Positions 8,666-16,382 are shown, counted from the first letter of the stretch. The stretch: DNA of 64,000 nucleotides from Streptomyces sp. MJM8645 (GCF_001625365.1 NZ_LJJF01000001.1:6931501-6995500), one strand, 5' to 3'. The notes: generated by a model from the sequence alone, not told the origin. A program made the numbers and translations.

Positions 8666-9051
8666 ACCGCGGGGACCATCCCGAGCAACTCGCTCAGGCG
8701 GCGGACCGTGGCGGGCGACTCGCGGTGCAGGCCGGCGACGTCGAGGCCCTCGTCTCCCAGGATCATCAGCAGCGCCTGCTCCCCGATCGCCAGCACCACG
8801 ACGTAGCCGCTGTTGCAGCGGGTGACCACGTCGCGCAGGCCGCCCACGCCGACCTCGGCCGCGGTGCGCCGGCCGAGGCCGAGCATGGCGGCCGACAGGG
8901 CGGCGGCCGACTCGGGGTGGACGGCGGCCGTGTCGGCGGCCACCAGCAGGCCGTCAGTGGTGGAGATGACACTCTCCGAGATGCCCATGACCCGGTCGCG
9001 GAGGGACTTCAACTCGTCGACCAGCACGGCGGTCGGTGTCTGGCTGCTCAT
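8662..9051 (-). CDS. Roadblock/LC7-domain protein
   Basis: 129-residue roadblock/LC7 protein: SVISTTDGLLVAADTA, then AAMLGLGRRTAAEVGVGGLR and GYVVVLAIGEQALLMIL follow the alternating strand-helix pattern of the fold. In Streptomyces such proteins usually act with small GTPases in conservons or MglAB-type modules. Its ATG overlaps the stop of the DUF4388-like gene by four bases (ATGA at 9048-9051), so it is the last gene of a three-gene leftward operon. Its TAG stop lies inside the right end of the MITE, so the insertion may have clipped the original C-terminus. Confidence 0.87.
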   Translation of the reverse strand: MSSQTPTAVLVDELKSLRDRVMGISESVISTTDGLLVAADTAAVHPESAAALSAAMLGLGRRTAAEVGVGGLRDVVTRCNSGYVVVLAIGEQALLMILGDEGLDVAGLHRESPATVRRLSELLGMVPAV

Positions 9052-10070
9052 GGTGCGCTCTTCTCGCTCTGCTCGGTCGTCTCGGTACGCGCGGTGTGTT
9101 CGGCGCGGTGTGCGTTCGGTGGACCCTCGGAAGCGGCCGCCGCTCCCTCGGATCGGGTGGGCAGGCCGCCGGGGCCGCCCGGACCACCCGCGCCGCGTCC
9201 GCTGCGGACGCGGCGCGGCAGCGGCCCGGTGTCGGCCGGCGGCGGTTCGCCCGTCGGCATGCGCGGGGCCACGCTCGGTGCCAGGGGAGTGGGGTGCGCC
9301 GGTTCCCGGTGGAGCAGGTGCCGGGCGTCCATCCGTACGACGTCGAGGAGCACCGCGAACACACCGCGTCCCAGGGCGAAGCCGAGGTCGCGCGCGGTGC
9401 GGCGGCCGGTGGCGGCGGCCAGGATCTCCCGGTAGCGGACCGGGATCCGCAGCGCGCCGGATTCGGCCCGGGCGGCAGGACGGATCCGGATGCGGGCCAG
9501 TTCGCCGGGCGGTCCCCAGAGGCGGGTCAGCAGGGCCGTCCGCCGGGCGGTCTCCTCGAAGAGCTGCTCCGGCTCGATGCCCGGGCGCAGCGCGATCCTG
9601 GCAGGCGGCGCCGCCTCGGCCGTCTCCCAACTGCCGGGCGGGCTCAGCACCAGGGCGAAGGCCCCGTCGAAGGCGGCGGCGGCGCAGACGGCTTCGAGCT
9701 CGGCGGCGCCGATCGACCCCTGAGCCACCAGGGCCGCGCCGAGGTCGCCGCCCCAGGTCGGGGGAGCGTCGGCCGGCCGGCCGACGGACGCGGCCGTCTC
9801 GGCGGACGCCCACTCCTCCTCGCCGACGCGCCGGGACTTCAGCAGCAGGGTCGCGGCGGTCGGGGCCCCGGGGGTCTCGATCGCGGCGACCAGACCCTGC
9901 TCCAGGTGGATCGTGCCGCCCGGTGCGCTGGAGACGGTGACCGAGCCGGTGAACTCCGTCCGGCGCAGCGCGAGCAGCAGCGCGGGCACGTTGCGCGCGG
10001 TGGGCGGAGCCGGCGTCGTGGGAACTGCGGGCATGGCGGGCGGCGCCGTGTCGTGGGACGGGTCGGTCAT
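9048..10070 (-). CDS. DUF4388 (PATAN)-like protein in a roadblock operon
   Basis: 340 residues. The N-terminal part (NVPALLLALRRTEFTGSVTV, then GGTIHLEQGLVAAIETPG) matches the DUF4388 pattern of a strand-rich domain that reads F-x-G-x-V-x-V ... L-x-x-G-x-V/I-x-A. A middle region (ALVAQGSIGAAELEAVCAAA) resembles the second DUF4388 helix-strand unit, and the last 80 residues are low-complexity Pro/Gly/Arg/Glu. It overlaps both neighbours by four bases. DUF4388 proteins often accompany roadblock and GTPase signalling genes; the biochemical role is unknown. Confidence 0.75.
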   Translation of the reverse strand: MTDPSHDTAPPAMPAVPTTPAPPTARNVPALLLALRRTEFTGSVTVSSAPGGTIHLEQGLVAAIETPGAPTAATLLLKSRRVGEEEWASAETAASVGRPADAPPTWGGDLGAALVAQGSIGAAELEAVCAAAAFDGAFALVLSPPGSWETAEAAPPARIALRPGIEPEQLFEETARRTALLTRLWGPPGELARIRIRPAARAESGALRIPVRYREILAAATGRRTARDLGFALGRGVFAVLLDVVRMDARHLLHREPAHPTPLAPSVAPRMPTGEPPPADTGPLPRRVRSGRGAGGPGGPGGLPTRSEGAAAASEGPPNAHRAEHTARTETTEQSEKSAP

Positions 10071-10426
10071 GCCAGCAAGTCCTGCGCGCGGTCGGCGGTC
10101 TGGCGGACGGCCAGCGCCAGGTTGGTCCGTTCCCGGTCCAGCACGGTGGCCAGCAGCAGGGGGTCGCCCATTCGGGACACCACCTGGACGACCTGGTGAT
10201 GACGGGTGCTGGTGACCACCAGGCTCTCCAACTCGCTCTCCGCCCCTGCCTCGTACAGCCGCTCGCCGATCAGGTTGGTCAGCTCGGCGAGTTCGGCCCC
10301 GGTCCCGAGCAGCCGGTGGTCCCCGGCGGACTGGTAGCTGAGACCCGTGACGGCGTCGACGAGCGCGGCACCGACCACTCCGGGGGAGCCGAGCACATCG
10401 GAGAGAGAAGCTTCGAGTGCGCGCAC
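10067..10426 (-). CDS. Roadblock/LC7-like protein
   Basis: 119-residue roadblock-like protein, first gene of the leftward operon. The core GVVGAALVDAVTGLSYQSAG and VVTSTRHHQVVQVVSRMGDP, LLLATVLDRERTNLALAVRQ show the expected beta-alpha-beta pattern. The stop overlaps the start of the DUF4388-like gene (10067-10070). It faces another roadblock-like gene across a 141-base, relatively AT-rich intergenic region, suggesting a divergent promoter. Confidence 0.8.
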   Translation of the reverse strand: MRALEASLSDVLGSPGVVGAALVDAVTGLSYQSAGDHRLLGTGAELAELTNLIGERLYEAGAESELESLVVTSTRHHQVVQVVSRMGDPLLLATVLDRERTNLALAVRQTADRAQDLLA

Positions 10427-10567
10427 CAGTACCCCTTCACGTTCTGAACCCCGGTAGCGTACTTTATTCCATCATTTTCACGAGGCGACCACAACCGGCG
10501 ACTTCTTGCTATTTTGTTCCTGCACACGGGAGTTCTGCCCGGAAGTCACGCAAAGGACGAACAGCGC

Positions 10568-10933
10568 ATGAACATTGACGACGCACTCAAGGACGCGATG
10601 GCCATCGAGGGGGCCATCGGAGTGGCCGTGGCCGACTACGAGAGCGGTATGTCACTCGGGTCCCTCGGCGGGGGGCAGCAGCTCGACCTGGAGATTGCGG
10701 CCGCCGCCAACACCGAGGTCGTTCGTGCGAAGATACGCGCCCTGGCCGCGCTGTCGATCGACGATGTCATCGAGGACATCCTGATCACCCTCGGCACCCA
10801 GTACCACCTGATCCGCCCGCTGACCCGCAGTCACGGCTCGCTCTTCCTCTACCTGGCGCTGGACCGCTCGCGCGGCAACCTTGCGCTCGCCCGGCACGGT
10901 CTCAAGCGCATCGAGGCCGCTCTCGACGTCTAG
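10568..10933 (+). CDS. Roadblock-like small protein
   Basis: 121-residue protein resembling its divergent neighbour: MNIDDALKDAMAIEGAIGVA, VADYESGMSLGSLGGG and then LILIRPL-type strands with LYLALDRSRGNLALARHGLK. The DRxRxNLALAR-like ending matches the DRERTNLALAVR of the protein encoded at 10067-10426, so the two are distant paralogues. ATG 10568 has AAGGA at about 10553. It is likely a partner in the same signalling module. No GTPase gene is found in the window. Confidence 0.83.
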   Translation: MNIDDALKDAMAIEGAIGVAVADYESGMSLGSLGGGQQLDLEIAAAANTEVVRAKIRALAALSIDDVIEDILITLGTQYHLIRPLTRSHGSLFLYLALDRSRGNLALARHGLKRIEAALDV

Positions 10934-11419
10934 CCGAGGGCGGGCCGGCGGCCCGGGTCTCCGCGCCCCGTCCGGAAGGCCCGCCCGGAAGCCCTGCCTG
11001 AAGGGCTGCCCGAAGGCCCGCCCGGAAGGCCCGCGCGGGCCGCGTTTCACGCGTGGAATTCCGGACGGAGCGAATGCGGGGCGTGACGAACCGACTACGG
11101 GGATCCGTCCGTGGGAATCGGGCCGCGAATATCGCGGGTGCGCGCCGACCATGGAAATGCGTGACTTTCCGATGACTGGGCGTCATATTCGCCCCGGCTG
11201 TTCCGGCCGGCGACGGAGCGCCGGAATACCGTGGTCGAACCGCCGGAGCGCCGGTGTTTCGGCGGTGCCGCGGAACCGGCTCGACCACGCCGCGCGCGGC
11301 ACGAAGGCGCGCCGCCGAGCCGCCGCGCCGGACGGCAGGGGAAGCGGGGGAGCCCGATGGGTACCGCTGGTAGTTGCCGGTTGCCTGTGATCGCCTCTGA
11401 TCCGCGAAAGGAATGGAGC
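10934..11419. other. Intergenic region with imperfect short repeats
   Basis: 486 bases. Positions about 10968-11040 hold irregular copies of CCGGAAGGCCCGC, which can pair with one another and may act in termination. The remainder lacks a credible gene; the longer open frame into the GPP34 gene has no plausible start. GAAAGGA at 11406 is the ribosome binding site of the GPP34 gene. Confidence 0.5.
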
Positions 11420-12103
11420 ATGCACGTCACCCTCGCCGAGGAGCTGATGCTGTTGTCGCTGGACGACAAGTCCGGTGCTGCGAAGGCGGGTACGACCGCC
11501 GGCTGGGCGGTGGCGGGCGGGTTCCTCGCGGACCTCGCGCTGGCCGGGCGGGTCGTGGTGGACGACGGTCGGCTGACCGTCACCGACCGCACGCCGACCG
11601 GCGAGCCCCTGCTCGACGGGCGTCTCGACCGGCTCGCCGAGTGGGCGGAGCGCAAGGGCGCCGGAAAGGCCAAGCCGGCCGAGTGGCTGGCCAAGGACCA
11701 GCCGACGGCGATCCGGGACACCGTCCAGCGGCTGTGCGAGCGCGGCCTGGTCGTCGAGGAGCGCCACCGCGCCCTCGGCCTCTTCCCGGTCCGCCGCTAC
11801 CCGGAGGCGGACGGCTCCGTCGAGCGCGCCCTGCGCGCACGCCTGGCCGCCGTGGTCCTGGACGGCGCCGAACCGGACGTCCGCACCGCCACGTTGATCG
11901 CCCTCCTGCATACCGCCCGCCTGTACAAGGTGGCCTTCCCGGAGCAGCCCCGCAAGCAGGTCGAGCCGCGCTTCGCGGAGATCGCCGAGGGCGACTGGGC
12001 GGGCGAGTCCGTCGGCCAGGCGATCCGGAACATGCAGGCCGCCGTGGCCGCCATCGCGGCCGTCACCATCGCCACCACGGCCGCCACCACCGTCATCACC
12101 TGA
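11420..12103 (+). CDS. GPP34 (GOLPH3/Vps74-like) family protein
   Basis: 227 residues. The N-terminus MHVTLAEELMLLSLDDKSG and the segment AGWAVAGGFLADLALAGRV followed by LTVTDRTPTGEPLLD are diagnostic of the GPP34 family, eukaryotic members of which bind phosphoinositides at the Golgi. The C-terminal part (ALLHTARLYKVAFPE) contains the usual helix. Streptomycetes carry many copies of unknown function, often in development- or conservon-linked loci, as next to the roadblock genes here. The last residues are Ala/Thr-rich and could insert in a membrane. ATG 11420 has GAAAGGA upstream. Confidence 0.88.
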   Translation: MHVTLAEELMLLSLDDKSGAAKAGTTAGWAVAGGFLADLALAGRVVVDDGRLTVTDRTPTGEPLLDGRLDRLAEWAERKGAGKAKPAEWLAKDQPTAIRDTVQRLCERGLVVEERHRALGLFPVRRYPEADGSVERALRARLAAVVLDGAEPDVRTATLIALLHTARLYKVAFPEQPRKQVEPRFAEIAEGDWAGESVGQAIRNMQAAVAAIAAVTIATTAATTVIT

Positions 12104-12169
12104 GCCGGCAACGGCGCCGGGCCCGCCCCACGACTCGGTTCTGATGAACGTCGCAACTATCGGGCAGCC

Positions 12170-12586
12170 TCACAGGACGGCGACCGCCAGCGTGATCGCG
12201 ACCAGCACCATCAGCAGCCCGAGCGCCACGAAGCCGTACTCCAGGGGCCTGCGTTCGCGGCCGTCCACCAGGACCTGCCGGGGGTCGGCCGGGTCGTAGC
12301 GGACCTGCACGTGGCCGCCGTCCGGCAGCGGGTGGCGTGGGGTGGACGGGACGGGCGAGAAGACCTCCACCACCCGGCCGTCCTCGGTCTCGAACTGCAG
12401 CAGCGGGCGCGGTGGCAGCGCGCGGTCCTCCGGGGCGGGGACGCGGGCGCGCACCAGGGCCTGGGCCGGGACGCCGACCCGGCGCAGCCGCCGCAGGTCG
12501 CGCAGCCCGACCACCCCGGCGAGGTAGGCGACCACGCCGCCCAGGCCGCCGAACACCACCACGGCGAATCCGGCCGTCCCGCCCAC
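12170..12586 (-). CDS. DUF3592-like membrane protein
   Basis: 138 residues with two hydrophobic ends (GFAVVVFGGLGGVVAYLAGV and YGFVALGLLMVLVAITLAVA) flanking a beta-rich domain. The domain contains VPAQALVRARVP and GGHVQVRYDPADPRQVLVDG, the V-x-V-R-Y-D-P-x-x-P motif of DUF3592 proteins. The GTG start at 12586 is preceded by AGGGAGG. The role is unknown; likely an envelope protein. The downstream gene at 12954 carries a related soluble domain. Confidence 0.78.
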   Translation of the reverse strand: MGGTAGFAVVVFGGLGGVVAYLAGVVGLRDLRRLRRVGVPAQALVRARVPAPEDRALPPRPLLQFETEDGRVVEVFSPVPSTPRHPLPDGGHVQVRYDPADPRQVLVDGRERRPLEYGFVALGLLMVLVAITLAVAVL

Positions 12587-12675
12587 CGCGCCTCCCTGTC
12601 CGAATCGCCCCCGGACACCCCAGTATTGCCGACCGCAGGCACTCCTGACGCCTGGAACCCACCCAGTTCACGGTG

Positions 12676-12848
12676 GAGCCCCGCCACTCCGGAAAAGGGG
12701 TGACGGGGCCCTCAGGGCGGCGCGTGTACGTCAGACGTCGCCGAACTCGCCGGTACGGACGGCGGCAACGAAGGCCGCGAAGCCATCGGGGGAGAAGGCG
12801 AGGGCCGGGCCCTCGGGGTCCTTGGAATCGCGGACGGGGACAACACCG
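12676..12848 (-). pseudogene. Ghost DUF397 gene (C-terminal fragment with decayed terminator)
   Basis: The leftward frame ends with PVRDSKDPEGPALAF and VAAVRTGEFGDV then TGA at 12731, nearly identical to the end of the intact DUF397 gene at 13549-13752. Upstream of about 12848 the similarity stops and no DUF397 N-terminus is present. The flanking hairpin at 12676-12710 (CCCCGCCACTCC ... GGGGTGACGGGG) is a mutated copy of the perfect terminator at 13495-13531. This is a truncated duplicate, not a functional gene. Confidence 0.75.
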
Positions 12849-12953
12849 GGACGGGGCGATGCGCCGGAGGCCGGGAATGGCCGCGACGTACAATCGCAGT
12901 GAAGGCGAAGCGCCAGGCCGAGATTCCGGCACCGGTGTGAGGGAGGGGCCAGG

Positions 12954-13391
12954 ATGTTCGGTTCGCGGAAGAAGCTCAACGACATGATGGCGCAGCTCAG
13001 GCCCGACCTGAGTCGGGAATCGCTCGGTGTCGGGCCCGACTTCCCGGGCGTCGCCCCGAACCCGTTGCTGAGCAGTGATGCACGCAAGCGCAATGCGGAA
13101 CTGCGTACGGGGGCGCTTGCGCTCGGCGTTCTCGTCGACTGGCGGGAGGTCAACAGCAATCCACGCGTGGTCCTGATGCTCGACGTGGAGACCGCCAGCG
13201 GTATCTCGTTCCGCGGTATCGCGGACGAAAACCTCACGATCACCGAGCTCACCCGACTCGCCCCGGGACAGACGTTCCCCGTGCGCTACCGGCCGGCCGT
13301 CATGGACCACTACGTCGCCCTTGCCCGGGACGCGGACCCCGCCCACGTGCAGCAGCTCGCTGACGAGATCGCGAGCCGCAAGCGGACCTGA
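12954..13391 (+). CDS. Hypothetical soluble protein with DUF3592-like domain
   Basis: 145 residues with no signal peptide or membrane segment. The central part (LGVLVDWREVNSNPRVVLML, then GQTFPVRYRPAVMDHYVALA) follows the strand order and the P-V-R-Y-x-P motif seen in DUF3592-type proteins, including the neighbour at 12170-12586. The C-terminus is helical. ATG 12954 has GGGAGGGG at 12940. It lies between the ghost and the intact DUF397 genes, so it may have been part of the duplicated or inserted segment. Function unknown. Confidence 0.72.
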   Translation: MFGSRKKLNDMMAQLRPDLSRESLGVGPDFPGVAPNPLLSSDARKRNAELRTGALALGVLVDWREVNSNPRVVLMLDVETASGISFRGIADENLTITELTRLAPGQTFPVRYRPAVMDHYVALARDADPAHVQQLADEIASRKRT

Positions 13392-13494
13392 CCCGAAGCC
13401 ATTGGCCGGATCCCTGGAAGCCTCTTGAAGATCTTGCTCCGGCTGCCCGAGCCGGGCGCGCTTTCAACATCTTCATCAGGGAGCGGTCAGCCAG

Positions 13495-13531
13495 GAGACC
13501 CCGCCACTCCGGAAAGGAGTGGCGGGGTCTC
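13495..13531. terminator. Perfect bidirectional hairpin terminator of the DUF397 gene
   Basis: GAGACCCCGCCACTCC (13495-13510), loop GGAAA, GGAGTGGCGGGGTCTC (13516-13531): a 16-base perfect stem just after the DUF397 stop. It can serve leftward DUF397 transcription and rightward transcription from 12954. Confidence 0.8.
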
Positions 13532-13548
13532 GGGGCAGCGCGCGTACG

Positions 13549-13752
13549 TCAGACGTCGCCGAACTCGCCGGTACGGACGGCAGCGACGAAGGACGACCAA
13601 GCCGAAGCCGGGAACATGAGAGCAGGCCCCTCGGGGTCCTTGGAGTCGCGGACGGGAACGGCACCCTCTGCGACCAGGTTCCCGGCTACCTCGACGCACT
13701 CGCCGCCGTTGCTGCTGTACGAAGACTTGAACCACTGAGGCTCGGCGGTCAC
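13549..13752 (-). CDS. DUF397 protein (partner of XRE regulator)
   Basis: 67-residue DUF397 protein: WFKSSYSSNGGECVEVA, then VPVRDSKDPEGPALMF and FVAAVRTGEFGDV, the complete family signature. The GTG start at 13752 overlaps the stop of the XRE-DUF5753 gene by four bases (GTGA). Such pairs are very common in streptomycetes; the DUF397 protein is thought to act with the paired DNA-binding protein, in a toxin-antitoxin-like or developmental role (family knowledge, not shown here). Confidence 0.9.
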   Translation of the reverse strand: MTAEPQWFKSSYSSNGGECVEVAGNLVAEGAVPVRDSKDPEGPALMFPASAWSSFVAAVRTGEFGDV

Positions 13753-14577
13753 GGTAGATCCTCTCTTAGCTGCGTGATCAGGGCCACGGACGCATCCTGC
13801 GAGAGTGCTCGGGCCTGTAGTTGATAGTAGGTCGTGAGCATGGGCTGTACAGCGTCGCTGTCCCGCTCCAGGTTCCCTTGCTGGGCACTCTCGGCGTACG
13901 ACATCAGGGAGCGGTCAGCCAGGGTGAGGATGTACACGGGGAGATCGAAAGCCCTGGCCTCCCCTATGCAGAACGGGGCGACCTGAAGCACGGTGTGCGG
14001 CAGGCGGGCAAAGCTGAGCAGACGGTCAAACTGGGCTGCCATCACCGCATCGCCGCCGACCGGCCGACGGAGGCAGCTCTCATCCAGGACGGCGTGGATC
14101 ACGGGCGGAGGCTCACGGTTCAACTTCGCTTGTCGACGCTCAAGATATCGCACCCGTTCGGCGGCCTGATCCTCTGTGATGCTGCCTCGGTCTACGGCTG
14201 CCGCTGCAATGGCCCGTGCGTACTCCATGGTTTGAAGTACCCCCGGCACGATGCCCAAGGTGAACAGCCGAAGCTCTCGAGCCTTCGATTCCTTGGCCAC
14301 GTATGCCGGGAACCCCTCAAGCAGAGTCGAAGACTCGACCTCAAGCGCCTTATTGGTGAAGACTCGATCCATCCCAAATGCGGTGTCAAGTTGCCGTGCC
14401 ACGCGTGGAGTCGGGCGTCGGTGACCATTTTCCAGATGCGAGATGTGGGTTGGGGAACAGCCGATCATCTCTGCCACGTCCTTCTGTGTCCACCGCCGTT
14501 CCTCGCGCGAACTGCGGAGGAACGCGCCGAACTTGGCCTGGGGGGGAGGCGGCGGGGTCTAGCTCAGACCTGTTCAT
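13749..14577 (-). pseudogene. XRE-family regulator with DUF5753 domain, frameshifted at a 7-base homopolymer
   Basis: The intact part (from about 14477) reads AEMIGCSPTHISHLENGHRR, an HTH, and continues as a DUF5753 domain (LRLFTLGIVPGVLQTMEYAR, VLDESCLRRPVGG) to the stop at 13749. The natural N-terminus begins at ATG 14577 (MNRSELDPAAS). The frame changes at a run of seven G on the + strand (14540-14546). After the run, the DUF5753 frame gives QAKFGAFLRSSREERRW, the expected first helix. In that frame a TAG lies upstream and no start codon is available before the HTH. Removing one base or adding two restores a full protein. It could be a real inactivation, a phase-variable run or a sequencing error. 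Confidence 0.75.
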
Positions 14578-14686
14578 GGGCCAAACTTTCTACTCAGCAA
14601 GCAGATCCGTCAGGTTGAACACCCGTCAAGCCTAGAGGACAGTTGGTGCCCCTGAGTAGTCATCGCACTACGGATCGGAGCCCTCC

Positions 14687-14938
14687 ATGTCCGAAGACTC
14701 GAAATCCACGCTGCCCGACTTCGTTCGCAACGAGGTGGTGCGGGACCTGAAGCACCGTGACGCCGACGGCAAGCCCCGAGAGGGGGTCTTCATGGAGATC
14801 CTCTGCGGGGCGGCCTTCCTGAGGCCGATCGGCGGGGGACAGGAGTGGACGACCAGGCCGGACCAGTTGCGGCAGTGCGACCCCCGGGAGATCGCGCCCG
14901 GCGCCGGGTGCAACCCGCGCCGCCGGCCGCTCTCGTGA
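14687..14938 (+). CDS. Small hypothetical protein divergent from the XRE regulator
   Basis: 83 residues (MSEDSKSTLPDFVRNEVVRD, then VFMEILCGAAFLRPIGGGQE). ATG 14687 is preceded by GGAG at about 14677. The position, divergent from an XRE-DUF397 pair across about 110 bases, is typical for small accessory genes in these loci. I do not recognise a family. The C-terminal 20 residues are Arg/Pro-rich and may be a decayed end. Confidence 0.5.
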   Translation: MSEDSKSTLPDFVRNEVVRDLKHRDADGKPREGVFMEILCGAAFLRPIGGGQEWTTRPDQLRQCDPREIAPGAGCNPRRRPLS

Positions 14939-15303
14939 CCGTCGAACTGGCCGCCGCAACGGCCGCCTTGGCGGGGGCATCGCCGCCGCTCCGACCCGCG
15001 ATGCGCCCTCGCCCTCGTGTGGCGAAGAGGTGAATCTCCTTGAATGAACGTCGAGTTGATGTCATGACTGCCGCTCAGTGTGACCTTCGATGTATCTCTC
15101 CGGCCGGCGTGTGGTGCGGGTGGGAACCGGACCCGCCGGACTGACAGGCTCCCGTCGTCGCAGCGTGAGTGCTCATCGTCTGCGACGACGGGGTTCAACG
15201 CCCGTCCGCGAAAGACGGCCGCGGACGGGTGAGTACCGGCGGGCCTACTTCCCTGCCGGTCGGCTCCGAGGGCGTGTTGGTGCCGGGCCCTCGTCGAGCC
15301 ACA

Positions 15304-15341
15304 CCGCTCCCCGCCAGTCACCCCCTTCTGGCGGGGAGCGG
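15304..15341. terminator. Strong hairpin, likely terminator
   Basis: CCGCTCCCCGCCAG (15304-15317), a 10-base loop, then CTGGCGGGGAGCGG (15328-15341): a 14-base perfect stem, with no gene crossing it. Orientation of use is uncertain because the nearest stop is 365 bases upstream. Confidence 0.6.
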
Positions 15342-15446
15342 CCGTCCCCTTAATCACCGGCCGGTGGAGTCCTGACCTCCTCTGACCGGAACCCCCGTTC
15401 TGGCCCGCGCTAGATGGTCACGCGGACAACCTGGACGGGCCTGAAA

Positions 15447-15494
15447 CTCCCGCCCCCGGCGACCCCGGGGGCGGGAGCCAGTGTTCGCACTGGC
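15447..15494. other. Two back-to-back hairpins, the second with a TTCG loop
   Basis: First hairpin: CTCCCGCCCCCGG (15447-15459) pairs with CCGGGGGCGGGAG (15465-15477). Second: GCCAGTG (15477-15483), TTCG loop, CACTGGC (15488-15494). The UUCG loop is a known stabilising tetraloop in RNA. They lie about 105 bases before the RiPP precursor start and may be a terminator pair or a structured leader. Confidence 0.55.
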
Positions 15495-15599
15495 ACGCGC
15501 CCCAAACGCTCCCTCCGGGTCGGGTAGTTGATGGAGCTGGAGGGGCGGCATCACCGCAATGTTCAGCATGTGCGCCGCAACGCAACGTGAGGAGTGTTT

Positions 15600-15971
15600 G
15601 TGAACGACACCGCAACGCTGCCCGCCATTACTTCCCGCCCGTGGGGCGCCGGTCGGCTCGCGCCGTACTCGGCCTCCGTGCGCCTCCCGTTCTCCACCGT
15701 CACCATCGACCCGGTGACGCAGCTCGGCGTGTTCCACGACAGCGCCGGCCTGGTGGTTGAGATGGGCAGGCACGGTACCAGCGCGGGAACCGAGACCAAC
15801 ACCACCACGAACCAGGACTCGAAGAACGACCAGGGCCACGACCAGGACAGCTTCTGGCATGGGGGGACGCGGGAAAACCATGCATCACCGCGGTGCAGCT
15901 CCGCATCACCGAGGACGCCCACATCTATTGGATCGCCGACAACCCGGCGCTTCGCTGGCAGCACAGCCTGA
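15600..15971 (+). CDS. ATP-grasp-modified RiPP precursor, C-terminus altered
   Basis: 123-residue reading frame. It begins with TSRPWGAGRLAPYSASVRLP and continues VTIDPVTQLGVFHDSAGLVV, EMGRHGTSAGTETNTTTN and DQGHDQDS, the pattern of precursors of ATP-grasp-type RiPP systems (TIGR04186-like; tgmA). After DQDS the frame runs into unrelated Arg/Ser/Pro-rich sequence, where natural precursors end. No ATP-grasp ligase or methyltransferase follows. I chose GTG 15600 because GAGGAG at 15589-15594 is well spaced from it; GTG 15594 is in the same frame. The peptide may be unmodified or matured in trans. Confidence 0.7.
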   Translation: MNDTATLPAITSRPWGAGRLAPYSASVRLPFSTVTIDPVTQLGVFHDSAGLVVEMGRHGTSAGTETNTTTNQDSKNDQGHDQDSFWHGGTRENHASPRCSSASPRTPTSIGSPTTRRFAGSTA

Positions 15972-15977
15972 CTTGAT
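15852..15977 (+). pseudogene. Probable remnant of a RiPP maturation gene
   Basis: In the frame ending at TGA 15975-15977 the sequence reads VQLRITEDAHIYWIADNPAL then RWQHSLT and stop. This looks like the natural C-terminal end of a protein but has no start or body upstream, because the RiPP precursor frame abuts it at about 15852. It is best explained as the tail left after deletion of the genes between precursor and DUF6087-like gene. The parent family is not identified. Confidence 0.4.
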
Positions 15978-16047
15978 CATCGACAGCTGCTCAGCAGGAC
16001 CGCCGGTAGCCTGGTTGGCGAACTACCCCGAGTGAAGGAACGCCTGG

Positions 16048-16341
16048 ATGGACGACGAATCGCTGTCACAGTGGGCGGAGCGACGCGATCGACACCTGCG
16101 CCCGGTGGGTCAGTTGAAGGCTGTCATCGTCGGTCACGAGAACCGGCCCTCTCACCTCCACCCGGACCTTCCTCGCCTCCTCCTCCGCTGGGACGGCTAC
16201 CAGTGGACTCCTGAGGGCTACGCCGAGAACTACGCGAGCGCTCAGAGGTTTCTGCACGGCATCTCGGGTGACGGGGTGATTCAAGGAACGCCACCGCCAG
16301 CCCGTAAGAATTCGGTTGGCAGGCACCGAAAGCCGGCCTGA
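16048..16341 (+). CDS. DUF6087-like small protein
   Basis: 97 residues: DDESLSQWAERRDRHLRPVG, then HLHPDLPRLLLRWDGYQWTP and a basic end GRHRKPA. The W-A-E-R-R-D-R, H-L-H-P-D-x-P-R and W-D-G-x-x-W-x-P motifs are those I associate with DUF6087, a streptomycete family often found near ATP-grasp RiPP genes, as here. ATG 16048 is preceded by GAAGGAA. Function unknown. Confidence 0.62.
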   Translation: MDDESLSQWAERRDRHLRPVGQLKAVIVGHENRPSHLHPDLPRLLLRWDGYQWTPEGYAENYASAQRFLHGISGDGVIQGTPPPARKNSVGRHRKPA

Positions 16342-16353
16342 AACACGAAAGGG

Positions 16354-16382
16354 GTCCCTCCCCCTATCTGGGGGGAGGAGCT
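16354..16382. terminator. GC-rich hairpin after the DUF6087-like gene
   Basis: TCCCTCCCCC, a short TATCT loop and GGGGGGAGGA form a stem just 15 bases after the stop at 16341, consistent with a rho-independent-like terminator. Confidence 0.6.

Larger units (their letters stand above)
14939..15599. other. Intergenic region upstream of the RiPP precursor
   Basis: About 660 bases without a convincing gene on either strand. It holds one strong terminator-like hairpin (15304-15341) and two adjacent hairpins (15447-15494), described separately. Parts may be remnants of lost genes. Confidence 0.5.

Noticed and set aside
15563..15964. Minus-strand ORFs opposite the RiPP precursor
   Set aside because: No recognisable motifs or ribosome binding site; the plus strand carries the precursor signature.
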